Positions 36,508 through 45,953 of a DNA stretch of 64,000 nt are shown in pieces. The stretch's first letter is position 1. Every line of letters starts with the position of its first letter. Under the pieces are notes generated by a model that was not told the origin of the DNA, did no database searches, and saw nothing but the letters and a program-made list of their open reading frames with translations. The stretch is from Arthrobacter sp. NicSoilB8 (GTDB lineage Bacteria > Actinomycetota > Actinomycetes > Actinomycetales > Micrococcaceae), in NCBI RefSeq assembly GCF_019977355.1, contig NZ_AP024655.1, positions 3,348,001 through 3,412,000 on the forward strand, given 5' to 3'. The translations under genes were made by a program, and so were the position numbers.

Positions 36508-38174
36508 TCCACGCAACCGAGGCCCAACGGCCTTCCCCGGCGGGCCCCAAGCCCGGAGCCCGGACCGGAATGACGCGGTGGTTCAGGCCGTCGCCGAACA
36601 CCCGAGGCGGCATGGGGTTCTTCCTGTCAGTCTTCGGCCTCCTCTCCGTCCTCATTACCCTGTGGATCCTGGCCACACCGCTCATGGCCTATCCGGACGA
36701 GCCCTCGCACACCATCAAGGCGGCCGCGGTCGCCCGGGGCCAGTTCTTCCCGGGTCCCGGCGAATCCTACGGACACGGCGTCCACGTGCAGGTTCCGTCC
36801 TACATCGCCAACGTGCAGGCGCAGATGTGCTTCCCCTTCCAGGTGACGAAGCCGGCAGGCTGTGCCCCGGCGATCCCCCTCGATGACAACGACCTCACCA
36901 TCGGTGTGACTTCGGCTGGGCTTTACAACCCCTTCTACTACTGGCTTGTGGGGCTGCCCAGCCTCTTCATGTCGGGGGCGCCGGCGATCTTCGCCATGCG
37001 GATCGTCAGCGGTCTGTTGTCCGCAGCCTTCTACGCCGCCGGCTTCACCGCACTCTCTCGCCTGCGCAACCCCAAGTGGCCGCTCGCCGCGGCCGCGATT
37101 GCCACGACCCCGATGGTCCTGTTCCTTGCCAGCGGCATCAATCCCAATTCGCTGGAAATCGCGGCCTCCATGGCCGCCTTCTGCGGGCTGGTGTCGGTGC
37201 TGGAGAATTCGCGGCACCTGCACCGGGCGCGCCCGGGCATCGTAACGGTCGGCATCGCCGCCGCGACCCTCGCCAACACCCGCAACGTGTCCCTCTTGTG
37301 GCTCCTCTGCGGAGCAATCGTTGCCTGCCTCTTCTTCCGGCGCGCGGACCTCATCGCCATCTTCAAGAACCGGGTGGTTCTGGCGGTGACCGCCCTGACC
37401 GCCGTGGGAATCGTCCTGGGCGTGGCGTGGAACTTCCTGATGCTCCGGGCGCCGGCATCCGCCGGCGAAGCCCCGGCCGGGATCTCGAACGTCGCCGGCG
37501 AGGTGCGTCCGTACAACGCGTTCCTGACCATGATGGACAAGGCCTTTGACTTTGTCGGCCAGTACATCGGCGTCGCCGGGTGGCTGGACGCGCCCGCGCC
37601 GCAGGCCGTCCACATGTTCTGGAGCATGCTGCTCTTGGGGCTCATGTTCACCGTCCTGCTGGTGCGGCCCTACCGGCTGCAGGCGGCTTTCTGGGTCTCA
37701 ATCGCCTTGCTGGCGGTGGTCCCAGCCGTGGTGCAGGCCGCCCTCATCAACACCGCCGGCTTCATCTGGCAGGGCCGGTACAGCCTTCCGCTGTTCACCA
37801 TCGCGGTCATCTCGGCGGGACTCGCCATGCGGTTCCGCCCGTTTGGTCGGCGCCCGCAGAGCCTGAGCATCGCCCGGATCCTGCTGCTGGCCGGCTGCGT
37901 GGCGCATGCCTACGCCTTTGTGAACGTGCTCCGGCGCTACGTTGTCGGACTCCAGGAAACGGCGAACTGGCAGACGATGTTCACGGTGCCGGGCTGGCAG
38001 CCGCCGCTGACCTGGGAGGTCCTCACCCTGGCCTTCACGGCAGCGCTCCTGCTCTGTGCCGCCAAGCTGTTCGGCTACCTCTTCCCGGGCCATGCACTGC
38101 TCCCGAAGCGGCCATGGAGGCTCAGGGCGAAGCGCTCCGGCAAGCGTCCCGCTGCCGCCGCTGAAGCGGGCTGA
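36504..38174 (+). CDS. DUF2142 polytopic membrane protein (GT-C-like), copy 2
   Basis: A 556-residue paralogue of the protein at 33159. It shares AYPDEPSHTIKAAAVARGQF, NPFYYWLVGLPS, GINPNSLEI, ANTRNVSLLWL and GFIWQGRYSLP in the same order. The GTG start overlaps the stop of the PstS-like gene (GTGA). It ends in a basic tail (PWRLRAKRSGKRPAAA). Coupling to an extracytoplasmic binding lipoprotein suggests the two act on the same surface glycan. A terminator follows. Confidence 0.86.
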   Translation: MIHATEAQRPSPAGPKPGARTGMTRWFRPSPNTRGGMGFFLSVFGLLSVLITLWILATPLMAYPDEPSHTIKAAAVARGQFFPGPGESYGHGVHVQVPSYIANVQAQMCFPFQVTKPAGCAPAIPLDDNDLTIGVTSAGLYNPFYYWLVGLPSLFMSGAPAIFAMRIVSGLLSAAFYAAGFTALSRLRNPKWPLAAAAIATTPMVLFLASGINPNSLEIAASMAAFCGLVSVLENSRHLHRARPGIVTVGIAAATLANTRNVSLLWLLCGAIVACLFFRRADLIAIFKNRVVLAVTALTAVGIVLGVAWNFLMLRAPASAGEAPAGISNVAGEVRPYNAFLTMMDKAFDFVGQYIGVAGWLDAPAPQAVHMFWSMLLLGLMFTVLLVRPYRLQAAFWVSIALLAVVPAVVQAALINTAGFIWQGRYSLPLFTIAVISAGLAMRFRPFGRRPQSLSIARILLLAGCVAHAYAFVNVLRRYVVGLQETANWQTMFTVPGWQPPLTWEVLTLAFTAALLLCAAKLFGYLFPGHALLPKRPWRLRAKRSGKRPAAAAEAG

Positions 38175-38280
38175 GCCGGGCGATGGACCCGAACAATTGA
38201 GCCGGAAGACCTAACACCCGGGCACCGGAACCCAGGCACCTGCCACCCGGGCGGCCGGCCTGAAACTAACCCGTCGCCAA

Positions 38281-38326
38281 CGCAAAGACCCGTCCACGCC
38301 CTGAGCGTGAACGGGTCTTTTTGCGC
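38281..38326. terminator. Hairpin terminator after DUF2142 copy 2 / rfbCD
   Basis: AAAGACCCGT (38284-38293) pairs with ACGGGTCTTT (38311-38320), with an inner CACGC/GCGTG pairing and a T-run TTTTT. It lies between converging genes. Confidence 0.88.
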
Positions 38327-38350
38327 TGGGCCTCAGTACTGCCGCAGGCC

Positions 38351-39775
38351 TCAGTGCTGGGGAACCGTTGCCCCCATGTACTCCCTGAGCCGGTCCGAGG
38401 ACAGCGGCGGGACGAACCCGGCGGCCTTGATCTTGTCCAGCTCCAGGGCGCTGTTAAGGGGCCGCGGCGACACGGACTTGTCCTTGAAGTATTCCTCCGT
38501 GCTGACGCCGGTCACGGCCTCCCGCGGCTTGCCGGCGAGCTCGTAGACGTCCGCGGCGATGTCCGCCCAGGACTGGGGCGCGCCGTCATTGCTGAGGTTG
38601 TAGACGCCGTACCCGGCGCCCGATTCCAGCAGATGCCGGATGCCGGCGGCGATGTCTTCAGTGAAGCTCAGCCGCCCGATCTGGTCGTCCACCACCGACG
38701 GTTCAATGCCGCGCTCCGCCAATGAGGCCATGGTGCGGACAAAGTTGTTGCCCTCGCCGATCACCCAGCTGGTGCGCACGATGTAGTGCCGTGGCACTAC
38801 GCTGACGACGGCGTCGCCCGCGGCTTTGGTCTGGCCGTAGACCCCCAGCGGCGCCACGGCCTCCGACTCGTCGTGGCTGGCGCGCGTGCCGTCGAAGACG
38901 TAGTCCGAGGACACGTGCACCAGGGTGAGATCGTGTTCGACGGCGGCGCGGGCCAGCCGCGCCACGGCAGTGACGTTGGCCGCCCAGGCAGCGGCGCGGC
39001 CTTCGGTCGACTCGGCGGCATCCACCGCGGTGTAGGCCGCGGCGTTGATGATCGCCGAATAGTTCTTCCAGTTCCGCCCGGCGAAGGCGTCCTCGCTGCC
39101 GAGGTCAAACTCGGCCCGGCTGGCAAACTCAACGGACGGGTCGCCGTCGTACTCCTTGCGCAGGGCCTTGCCGAGCTGGCCGTTGGCGCCGACCACAAGG
39201 ACCTTCTTCGGCGGCATCGGGGTGACGTCCGCCAGGCGCGGGTGGGCCTTGTCCTTGTCCGAGAGCTCGGCCTCCTCCAGCGGCACAGGCCAGCTGATGG
39301 CCGCGGTCTCGTCGGCGAGGTTCAGGAACGTGTACCGGCCCTGGGCGTCGGCGGACCAGTGGTCGTTGACGAGGTAGGTGTAGGCGGTGTTGTCCTCCAG
39401 TGTCTGGAAGGCGTTCCCCACCCCCCGGGGAATGAAGATGGCCTGGCTGGGGTCCATCTCGGCCGTGAACACGGCACCGAACGTGGGGCCCTCGCGCAGG
39501 TCGACCCAGGCGCCGAAAATCCTGCCGGTGGCCACGGAGATGAACTTGTCCCACGGCTCGGCATGGATGCCGCGGGTGGTGCCGGCCGACTCGTTGAACG
39601 AGATGTTGTTCTGCACCGGACGGAAGTCCGGCAGGCCGAGCGCCACCATCTTTTCCCGCTGCCAGTTCTCCTTGAACCAGCCCCGGTTGTCACCGTGTAC
39701 CGGAAGGTCGTAGAGGACGACGCCGGGAATCGGGGTTTCGTGTGCGGTGAGCTTCTTCGAGAACTCGATCGACAT
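38351..39775 (-). CDS. rfbCD: Fused dTDP-4-dehydrorhamnose 3,5-epimerase / reductase
   Basis: A 474-residue fusion of the last two dTDP-L-rhamnose enzymes. Residues 1-185 are RmlC: NRGWFKENWQREKM, NNISFNESAGTTRGIHAEPW (catalytic His, about 70) and IFIPRGVGNAFQTLED. Residues 193-474 are RmlD: the NAD(P) motif GANGQLGKALRKE (about 195), HVSSDYVFDGT and the YxxxK site GVYGQTKAAGD (about 312). It lies 3 bases after rfbB, so the two form an operon. The gene symbol is a composite. Separate rfbC and rfbD are the norm elsewhere. Confidence 0.94.
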   Translation of the reverse strand: MSIEFSKKLTAHETPIPGVVLYDLPVHGDNRGWFKENWQREKMVALGLPDFRPVQNNISFNESAGTTRGIHAEPWDKFISVATGRIFGAWVDLREGPTFGAVFTAEMDPSQAIFIPRGVGNAFQTLEDNTAYTYLVNDHWSADAQGRYTFLNLADETAAISWPVPLEEAELSDKDKAHPRLADVTPMPPKKVLVVGANGQLGKALRKEYDGDPSVEFASRAEFDLGSEDAFAGRNWKNYSAIINAAAYTAVDAAESTEGRAAAWAANVTAVARLARAAVEHDLTLVHVSSDYVFDGTRASHDESEAVAPLGVYGQTKAAGDAVVSVVPRHYIVRTSWVIGEGNNFVRTMASLAERGIEPSVVDDQIGRLSFTEDIAAGIRHLLESGAGYGVYNLSNDGAPQSWADIAADVYELAGKPREAVTGVSTEEYFKDKSVSPRPLNSALELDKIKAAGFVPPLSSDRLREYMGATVPQH

Positions 39776-39778
39776 GAT

Positions 39779-40786
<1,008 letters not shown>

Positions 40787-40927
40787 TTACCGGCTGGCGA
40801 AATTCTCCCCTCCGACGGCGGACACTTCAGCTGCAACATTGGCCACAGTGGTAACGCAGGTGGCAATTGGTTACTCTTTACGCACATACGGGGGTGATCT
40901 TGGCCTCTGTCCAGATCCTCCGGAGTA

Positions 40928-42721
40928 ATGGTGAAGACTATCAAAATCCACAAACTACGGACCGCAGCGGCACTCTGCCTGCCTTTCGCACTGGCGCTGA
41001 CCTGGGCTAATCCTGCTACCGCGGCTCCCGCGCCCAGCCCCTCCCCCACCGCCACCGCCCCCGCGCCCGCCGGTTCCGCGGCCGCCGTGACCGGCACACC
41101 GACCGCGACGGCGACGGCGACCAGCAGCCCCGTACCGGCACCCGCGCTCAAAGCGGCAACCTCGCCTGCCGCGCCGGCATCGACGGCTTCGGCTTCGGCC
41201 GCCGCCGGCACCGCGCAGGCCGCCGCCGCGCAGGCCGCGCCGGAACAGGGACAGGCCCGAATGGGCCGCGCCGGTCTGAACCCGGCGACGGCCTCCGCGG
41301 CCATAGCCAAGACGCAGCAGGTCCCCGTGACCCAGGCCACCGAGCCCTGGGTGGCGGAGCAGCCCTTCGACACCCGCGGGCAGCCCCTGGGCCTGGATGT
41401 CAGCTCGTGGCAGGGCAGTGTCAACTGGTCCTCCGTCAAGGCCAACGGCGCCCGCTTCGCCTACGTCAAGGCCACTGAGGGCACGAGCTACCGCAACAGC
41501 GAATTCGGCGCACAGTACACGGGTGCGAGTTCCGTCGGCCTGCTCCGCGGCGCCTACCACTTTGGCCGCCCGGATGTCTCCGGCGGCGCTGCGCAGGCCC
41601 AGTTCTTCGTCAACAACGGCGGCGGATGGTCCGCCGACGGCGTGACGATGCCGCCGGTCCTCGACATCGAGGACAACCCCTACGCCGGCCTCAACCGCTG
41701 CTATGGCGCCACGCCGGGGCAGCTGGCCACCTGGGTCAGGGACTTCACCCAGACCGTGTACCGCATGACCAACAAGCAGGCCATGATCTACACCAGCTAC
41801 TACTTCTGGCGTGACTGCCTGGGCAACACCAGCGAATTCAGCCAGGTGAACCCGCTGTGGCTGGCCTCTTACTACACGAACGCACCTGCCGTTCCCGGCG
41901 GATGGCCCACCTACACCGTCTGGCAGTACGCCAACGCCTTCGCGGACGCTTCGCAGACGGTCCGGGCTACGTTCCCCGGCGACCAGAACGTCTTCAACGG
42001 CTCGCAGGACCAGCTGCGGAAACTCGCCTCGACACCGGACACGTACCCGATCGGCCTCATTCCGGGCGCCACCTTGCTCAGCGGCAAATGGGCCGGCGAC
42101 GGCAAGTCCTACACCGGCTGGTTCAAGGACGGATTCTGGTGCCTGCAGATGCCCTCGGCGCCGCGGCGCTGCTTCGGTTACGGCAACCCGGGCGACAAGC
42201 CCGTCGTCGGGGACTGGAACGGCGACGGCCGTGCCGGGATCGGCATCTTCCGGAACGGCATGTGGTGGCTCGTGGATGACATCAACACCAGGGCCATCAC
42301 GAAGGTGGTGGGCTTCGGCGTCGGATCCGACACCCCGATCGTTGGCGACTGGAGCGGCTCCGGCCGGGACGGGATCGGCATCTGGCGCAATTCAAGCTTC
42401 CAGGTCAGCTACAACGTCAACAATCCGGTGGTCAACGAATACACCGGATTCGGGATTCCCTCCGACACGCCGATCATCGGCGACTGGGACGGGGACGGAA
42501 AGACCAGCATCGGCGTCTGGCGCGCGGGCGAGTGGTGGCTCAGCAACCGCATCAAATCCCCGGTTGTGTCCAACTTCATCGCTTTCGGGGTCGGCACCGA
42601 CCGCCCCGTCACCGGCGACTGGAACGGCGACAAACTGACAACCGTGGGCATTGTGCGCGGCAACAGCTGGCAGCTGACCAACAGCCTCGCCAAGCGGACG
42701 GTGGATATCTCCTACTTCTAG
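40928..42721 (+). CDS. GH25 lysozyme with C-terminal aspartate/tryptophan repeats
   Basis: A 597-residue secreted wall hydrolase behind CTCCGGAGTA. A signal peptide (RTAAALCLPFALALTWANPA) ends near 33; an Ala/Pro/Thr-rich linker runs to about 145. The GH25 domain (about 153-360) begins GLDVSSWQGSVNWSSVK and contains PPVLDIEDNPY (catalytic DxE, about 246). Five repeats of about 45 residues follow (from about 385), each with a G-D-W-x-G-D-G-like turn and IGIxRxGxWWL (GDWNGDGRAGIGIFRNG, GDWDGDGKTSIGVWRAG), like FG-GAP/VCBS calcium turns. The repeats may bind wall glycans. It lies among rhamnose and glycosyltransferase genes. Confidence 0.92.
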   Translation: MVKTIKIHKLRTAAALCLPFALALTWANPATAAPAPSPSPTATAPAPAGSAAAVTGTPTATATATSSPVPAPALKAATSPAAPASTASASAAAGTAQAAAAQAAPEQGQARMGRAGLNPATASAAIAKTQQVPVTQATEPWVAEQPFDTRGQPLGLDVSSWQGSVNWSSVKANGARFAYVKATEGTSYRNSEFGAQYTGASSVGLLRGAYHFGRPDVSGGAAQAQFFVNNGGGWSADGVTMPPVLDIEDNPYAGLNRCYGATPGQLATWVRDFTQTVYRMTNKQAMIYTSYYFWRDCLGNTSEFSQVNPLWLASYYTNAPAVPGGWPTYTVWQYANAFADASQTVRATFPGDQNVFNGSQDQLRKLASTPDTYPIGLIPGATLLSGKWAGDGKSYTGWFKDGFWCLQMPSAPRRCFGYGNPGDKPVVGDWNGDGRAGIGIFRNGMWWLVDDINTRAITKVVGFGVGSDTPIVGDWSGSGRDGIGIWRNSSFQVSYNVNNPVVNEYTGFGIPSDTPIIGDWDGDGKTSIGVWRAGEWWLSNRIKSPVVSNFIAFGVGTDRPVTGDWNGDKLTTVGIVRGNSWQLTNSLAKRTVDISYF

Positions 42722-42764
42722 GAAATCACCCCTGGGAACACACCCTTCCAGGAACGCCGCGGCA

Positions 42765-42802
42765 AATGAAGGCCCGGGACCGCGAGGTCCCGGGCCTTCA
42801 TT
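42765..42802. terminator. Bidirectional hairpin terminator between GH25 and glycosyltransferase genes
   Basis: A perfect 17-bp inverted repeat (AATGAAGGCCCGGGACC and its complement) around a GCGA tetraloop, between converging genes. Confidence 0.9.
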
Positions 42803-42860
42803 CGTCTATCGCCGGGCCGGCACCCTGTTCCATCGCCGGGCGCCCTGCTCTCCCGCCGTG

Positions 42861-43625
42861 CTAGGCCTGCCCGGACGCGGCCCGGAGCCGCCGGCGGGCC
42901 TCGACCATGAGGCGCAGGAGCACCACCCGTGCGGCCAGGATGACGCGCAGTGAACGCCAGCCGCGCGGGGTGGCATTGCCTTCATGGAGCCTGCGCAGGA
43001 GGGTCGAGGCGTCCAGGTGGCGGATCGAGCCGGCGGTGTTGCCGAGGATCGCAAGCCAGAGGTCGTGGGATTCGCGCAGGTAGGGCGGCACCGGGACGAA
43101 GCTGCCGAGGACCTCGCGGCGGAACGCCATGCCGCAGCCGTAGTACGCCCGGTAGCCCACCAGGATGCCCCAAAGGTTGGCCCGGTGCCGGCCGCTGTCG
43201 GCCGCCCGGAGCCGGGGAATCGGGGGGCGGTCACCGCCGCCGAGCACGTCAAAGTTGCTGGCCACGACGGCGTGCGTCGCCAGGGCGTCCAGCATCGCGT
43301 CCAGCCGGCCTTCGATCCAGACGTCGTCCTGGTCCGCCAGGAAGATTGCGGCGCCGCAGCTGGCCTGCACGGCCTGTTCGAAAGAACGGACGTATCCCTG
43401 GTTGGCAGCGGCCTCGATCAGGCGGATCCTCGGATCGGTGAGCTCCCGGATCCTCGCGATTGTGTCATCCGTGGAAGCATCGTCCACGATCACGATCTCG
43501 TCGTCCGGGCCCAGCTGGGCCAGGATCGAGGCGAGCTGCTCCGCCACGAATTCCGCGCCGTTGTACGTTGCCATGCAGATGCTGGCCCGGAGCGGAACGT
43601 CGGGCAACCGGTTCTGATCGTTCAT
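42861..43625 (-). CDS. Family 2 glycosyltransferase
   Basis: A 254-residue GT-A enzyme. MATYNGAEFVAEQLASILAQ (about 17), IVIVDDASTDDT (about 44) and the metal-binding FLADQDDVWIEGRLD (about 92) are the rhamnosyltransferase-like signature of this branch. RESHDLWLAILGN (about 183) is the expected catalytic-base region. The ATG at 43625 has AGGA at reasonable distance; another ATG lies three codons earlier. It is oriented against the neighbouring flippase gene, with a short divergent promoter between them. Donor and acceptor unknown; rhamnose is plausible from context. Confidence 0.88.
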   Translation of the reverse strand: MNDQNRLPDVPLRASICMATYNGAEFVAEQLASILAQLGPDDEIVIVDDASTDDTIARIRELTDPRIRLIEAAANQGYVRSFEQAVQASCGAAIFLADQDDVWIEGRLDAMLDALATHAVVASNFDVLGGGDRPPIPRLRAADSGRHRANLWGILVGYRAYYGCGMAFRREVLGSFVPVPPYLRESHDLWLAILGNTAGSIRHLDASTLLRRLHEGNATPRGWRSLRVILAARVVLLRLMVEARRRLRAASGQA

Positions 43626-43712
43626 CTGCACCATCCTAGGGGACCGCGGACGGCGGCCGGGCATCCCGTAGGATCGAGGGACGATGTCTAAGAAACAAGG
43701 ATTCCGGCTCGA

Positions 43713-44948
43713 ATGAGAACCGTACTGCTGCGACTTTCAGGGTTCACCATTCTGCCCCTGCTGTCCTTGATCACTCCGCTCCTGCTCCTCCCGGTCATCT
43801 CGGGCTTCGTCGGCGGCGAGGGAATCTCCAGCGTCATCTCGGGGCAGGCGATCGGCACCTTCGCCGCCACCGTGCTGATGTGGGGCTGGAACGTGGACGG
43901 GCCCGTCGCCATCGCCCGGGCCGCCAGCAGCTCCGACCGGGCCGGCGTCTACCTCCGCAGCATCCGGACCCGGCTGATCCTCCTTGTCGTGACCGTGCCC
44001 GCCGCCGCGGCCGTCGCCGCGATCGTGGCCGTTCCCGCGTTCCGCTGGGAAGCCGTGGCCATGACCTGCGCGGTCGCCCTCGCCGGCATGTCGCCGTCGT
44101 GGTTCTGCATCGGCCTGGGCCAACCCCGGCTGCTGGCCGTCTACGACACCGTCCCGCGCTTCATCGCCACCGCCCTGGCCGTCCCCGTGTTGCTGGTCAG
44201 CCACCAGCTCTGGTACTACACGGGCCTGCTCGCAGCCACCACCCTGGCCTCCCTCATCGTGTTCCACCGGACATACTCCCCCGGCGGAAACTGGTGGCCC
44301 CGCGATCTTCGCGGCGCCGTGCGCGAACTGGGCGCCCAGGGCCGCACGGCGGGCATCAGCCTCGCCGGCAATGCCTACGCCTCCACGCCTGCCCCGATCG
44401 CGACCGCCAGCACCGCCCCGGCGGCGTCGGGCAGCCTGGCGACGGCAGATACCCTGTACCGCTTCGGCCTGTTCACCGTGGTGGCCCTCGGCAACGCCTT
44501 CCAGGGCTGGACCCTTGAACGCGGAGCGTCCGACCGCAAGAGGCGCCACCTGGCAGCCATCTGGTCCCACATCGGGCTGGGCGTGATCGGCGCCGCCGTC
44601 CTGACGGTCGCCGGACCGTTTGTCAGCAGCCTCCTCTTCGCCGGGCAGGCCCAGGCCACCACCGAGTTGTGCCTCTACTACGGGATCGCCTTCCTCTTCC
44701 TGAGCGCGAGCACCCCGTTCATCCGCAACCTGCTCATTCCGGCCGGCCAGCAGGGGCTGGTGCTTCGCTGGACGCTGATTTCGGCCGCATTCGGGGTCGC
44801 AGCCATGATCTATGCCGGATTCATGGGGAACGCCCCGGGCATCGCGCTGGGCATGGCCCTCAGCGAAGCTATCCTGTTCCTGACCTTGCTGATCCCGGGG
44901 TCGAAACTGCTCGCCACAGAAAGCATGGAACCCGTTGCCGCCGAATGA
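43713..44948 (+). CDS. Wzx-like polysaccharide flippase
   Basis: A 411-residue polytopic protein with about 12 hydrophobic helices (for example ILPLLSLITPLLLLPVISGF and LGVIGAAVLTVAGPFVSSLL). The plan and the C-terminal half (STPFIRNLLIPAGQQGLVLR) resemble the MOP/RfbX flippase family that moves undecaprenyl-linked repeat units outward. Sequence conservation in this family is low, so the call rests on topology and on the five glycosyltransferase genes around it. It heads a run of six plus-strand genes. Confidence 0.75.
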   Translation: MRTVLLRLSGFTILPLLSLITPLLLLPVISGFVGGEGISSVISGQAIGTFAATVLMWGWNVDGPVAIARAASSSDRAGVYLRSIRTRLILLVVTVPAAAAVAAIVAVPAFRWEAVAMTCAVALAGMSPSWFCIGLGQPRLLAVYDTVPRFIATALAVPVLLVSHQLWYYTGLLAATTLASLIVFHRTYSPGGNWWPRDLRGAVRELGAQGRTAGISLAGNAYASTPAPIATASTAPAASGSLATADTLYRFGLFTVVALGNAFQGWTLERGASDRKRRHLAAIWSHIGLGVIGAAVLTVAGPFVSSLLFAGQAQATTELCLYYGIAFLFLSASTPFIRNLLIPAGQQGLVLRWTLISAAFGVAAMIYAGFMGNAPGIALGMALSEAILFLTLLIPGSKLLATESMEPVAAE

Positions 44949-45876
44949 GCCGTCGCCGAATCATCCGTCCCCCAGCGTCGTCGCCGTCGTTGCCGCCTAC
45001 CGCCCCGACCCGTCCCTGGCCGACACCGTGCGGGCCCTCCAGCAGCAGGTGGGGCACGTCGTCGTCGTGGATGACGGATCACCCGCCGGGTCCGAAGCCG
45101 TCCTGGCGGCCCTCGCGGAGGCGGGCGCCCTGGTGGTCCGGCAGCAGCAGAATTCCGGGATCGCGGCCGCGCTGAACGCCGGCGTGGCGGCGGCGCGGGA
45201 ACGCTGGAACCCGGACTTCTTCCTCACACTGGATCAGGATTCCCGTCCCGCCGGCGAGTACGTCCGGCGGGGCCTGGCGACCTACACGCAGGCCGGTGCC
45301 GCCGGTGTGGGGGTCGGCTTCGTGACGGCCGCGTCGTACAGCGGACACCCCATCCCCGTGCTGCACCATGACGGCCGGTTCGTTCACGCGTTCGATCCCA
45401 TGCAGTCCGGTTTCCTCATCCCGCGCTCCACCGTGGACAGGGTCGGTCCTTTTGAAGAGGCCCTCTTCATCGACGGGGTGGACTCCGAATTCACGATGCG
45501 GACCCGCGCTGCGGGCCTCGCGGTCCTCGTGGGCGACGGCTGTGACATCGCCCACGACCTCGGACAACGCGAGCCCGGCAGGCTCTTCGGCCGGCCGCTG
45601 AAGGTCCTGGGCCGGGAAATTTCCTACAACTACCACTCCCCGAGCCGGGTGTACTACATCTGCCGGAACGGAACGCTGCTGACCCTGCGCTACCTGCGCA
45701 AATATCCGGGCTGGGTGCTGCGGCGCCTCGTGGAGGAACTGAAAGCGCACATCCTGCGCTTCACCTTCAGCCCCGGCCGCACCAAGCTCTTCCGCGCCGC
45801 AGCCGCAGGATTCACTGACGCGCTCAGGGGCTCCACCGGGCGCATTCCGGCGGAGCTGGAGCGGCGCCTGCGGTGA
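44935..45876 (+). CDS. Family 2 glycosyltransferase (rhamnosyltransferase-like)
   Basis: A 313-residue enzyme beginning at TTG within the end of the flippase gene; no better start exists before the first strand VVAVVAAYRPDP. HVVVVDDGSPAGSEA (about 41), QNSGIAAALNAGVAAA (about 72) and FFLTLDQDSRPAGEYV (about 95) are hallmarks of RfbF/WbbL-type rhamnosyltransferases. GVDSEFTMRTRAAG (about 182) holds the ED-like catalytic residues. The C-terminal third is basic and helical, as for membrane association. A close relative is encoded at 49232. Confidence 0.9.
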   Translation: MPPNEPSPNHPSPSVVAVVAAYRPDPSLADTVRALQQQVGHVVVVDDGSPAGSEAVLAALAEAGALVVRQQQNSGIAAALNAGVAAARERWNPDFFLTLDQDSRPAGEYVRRGLATYTQAGAAGVGVGFVTAASYSGHPIPVLHHDGRFVHAFDPMQSGFLIPRSTVDRVGPFEEALFIDGVDSEFTMRTRAAGLAVLVGDGCDIAHDLGQREPGRLFGRPLKVLGREISYNYHSPSRVYYICRNGTLLTLRYLRKYPGWVLRRLVEELKAHILRFTFSPGRTKLFRAAAAGFTDALRGSTGRIPAELERRLR

Positions 45877-45938
45877 CCCGGGCGGCGCCCAACGCCGCCC
45901 GGGCGGCCGCCGCCACCGAGGTACCTGCACGCAATTGA

Positions 45939-45944
45939 TATAGT
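45939..45944 (+). promoter_or_regulatory. Extended -10 element just before the glycosyltransferase at 45954
   Basis: TGATATAGT contains the hexamer TATAGT at 45939-45944 with an upstream TG. Initiation about seven bases later would fall at or beside the ATG at 45954, with no room for a ribosome site, so the transcript could be leaderless. No -35 is visible. Confidence 0.45.
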
Positions 45945-45953
45945 TTGGACGAT

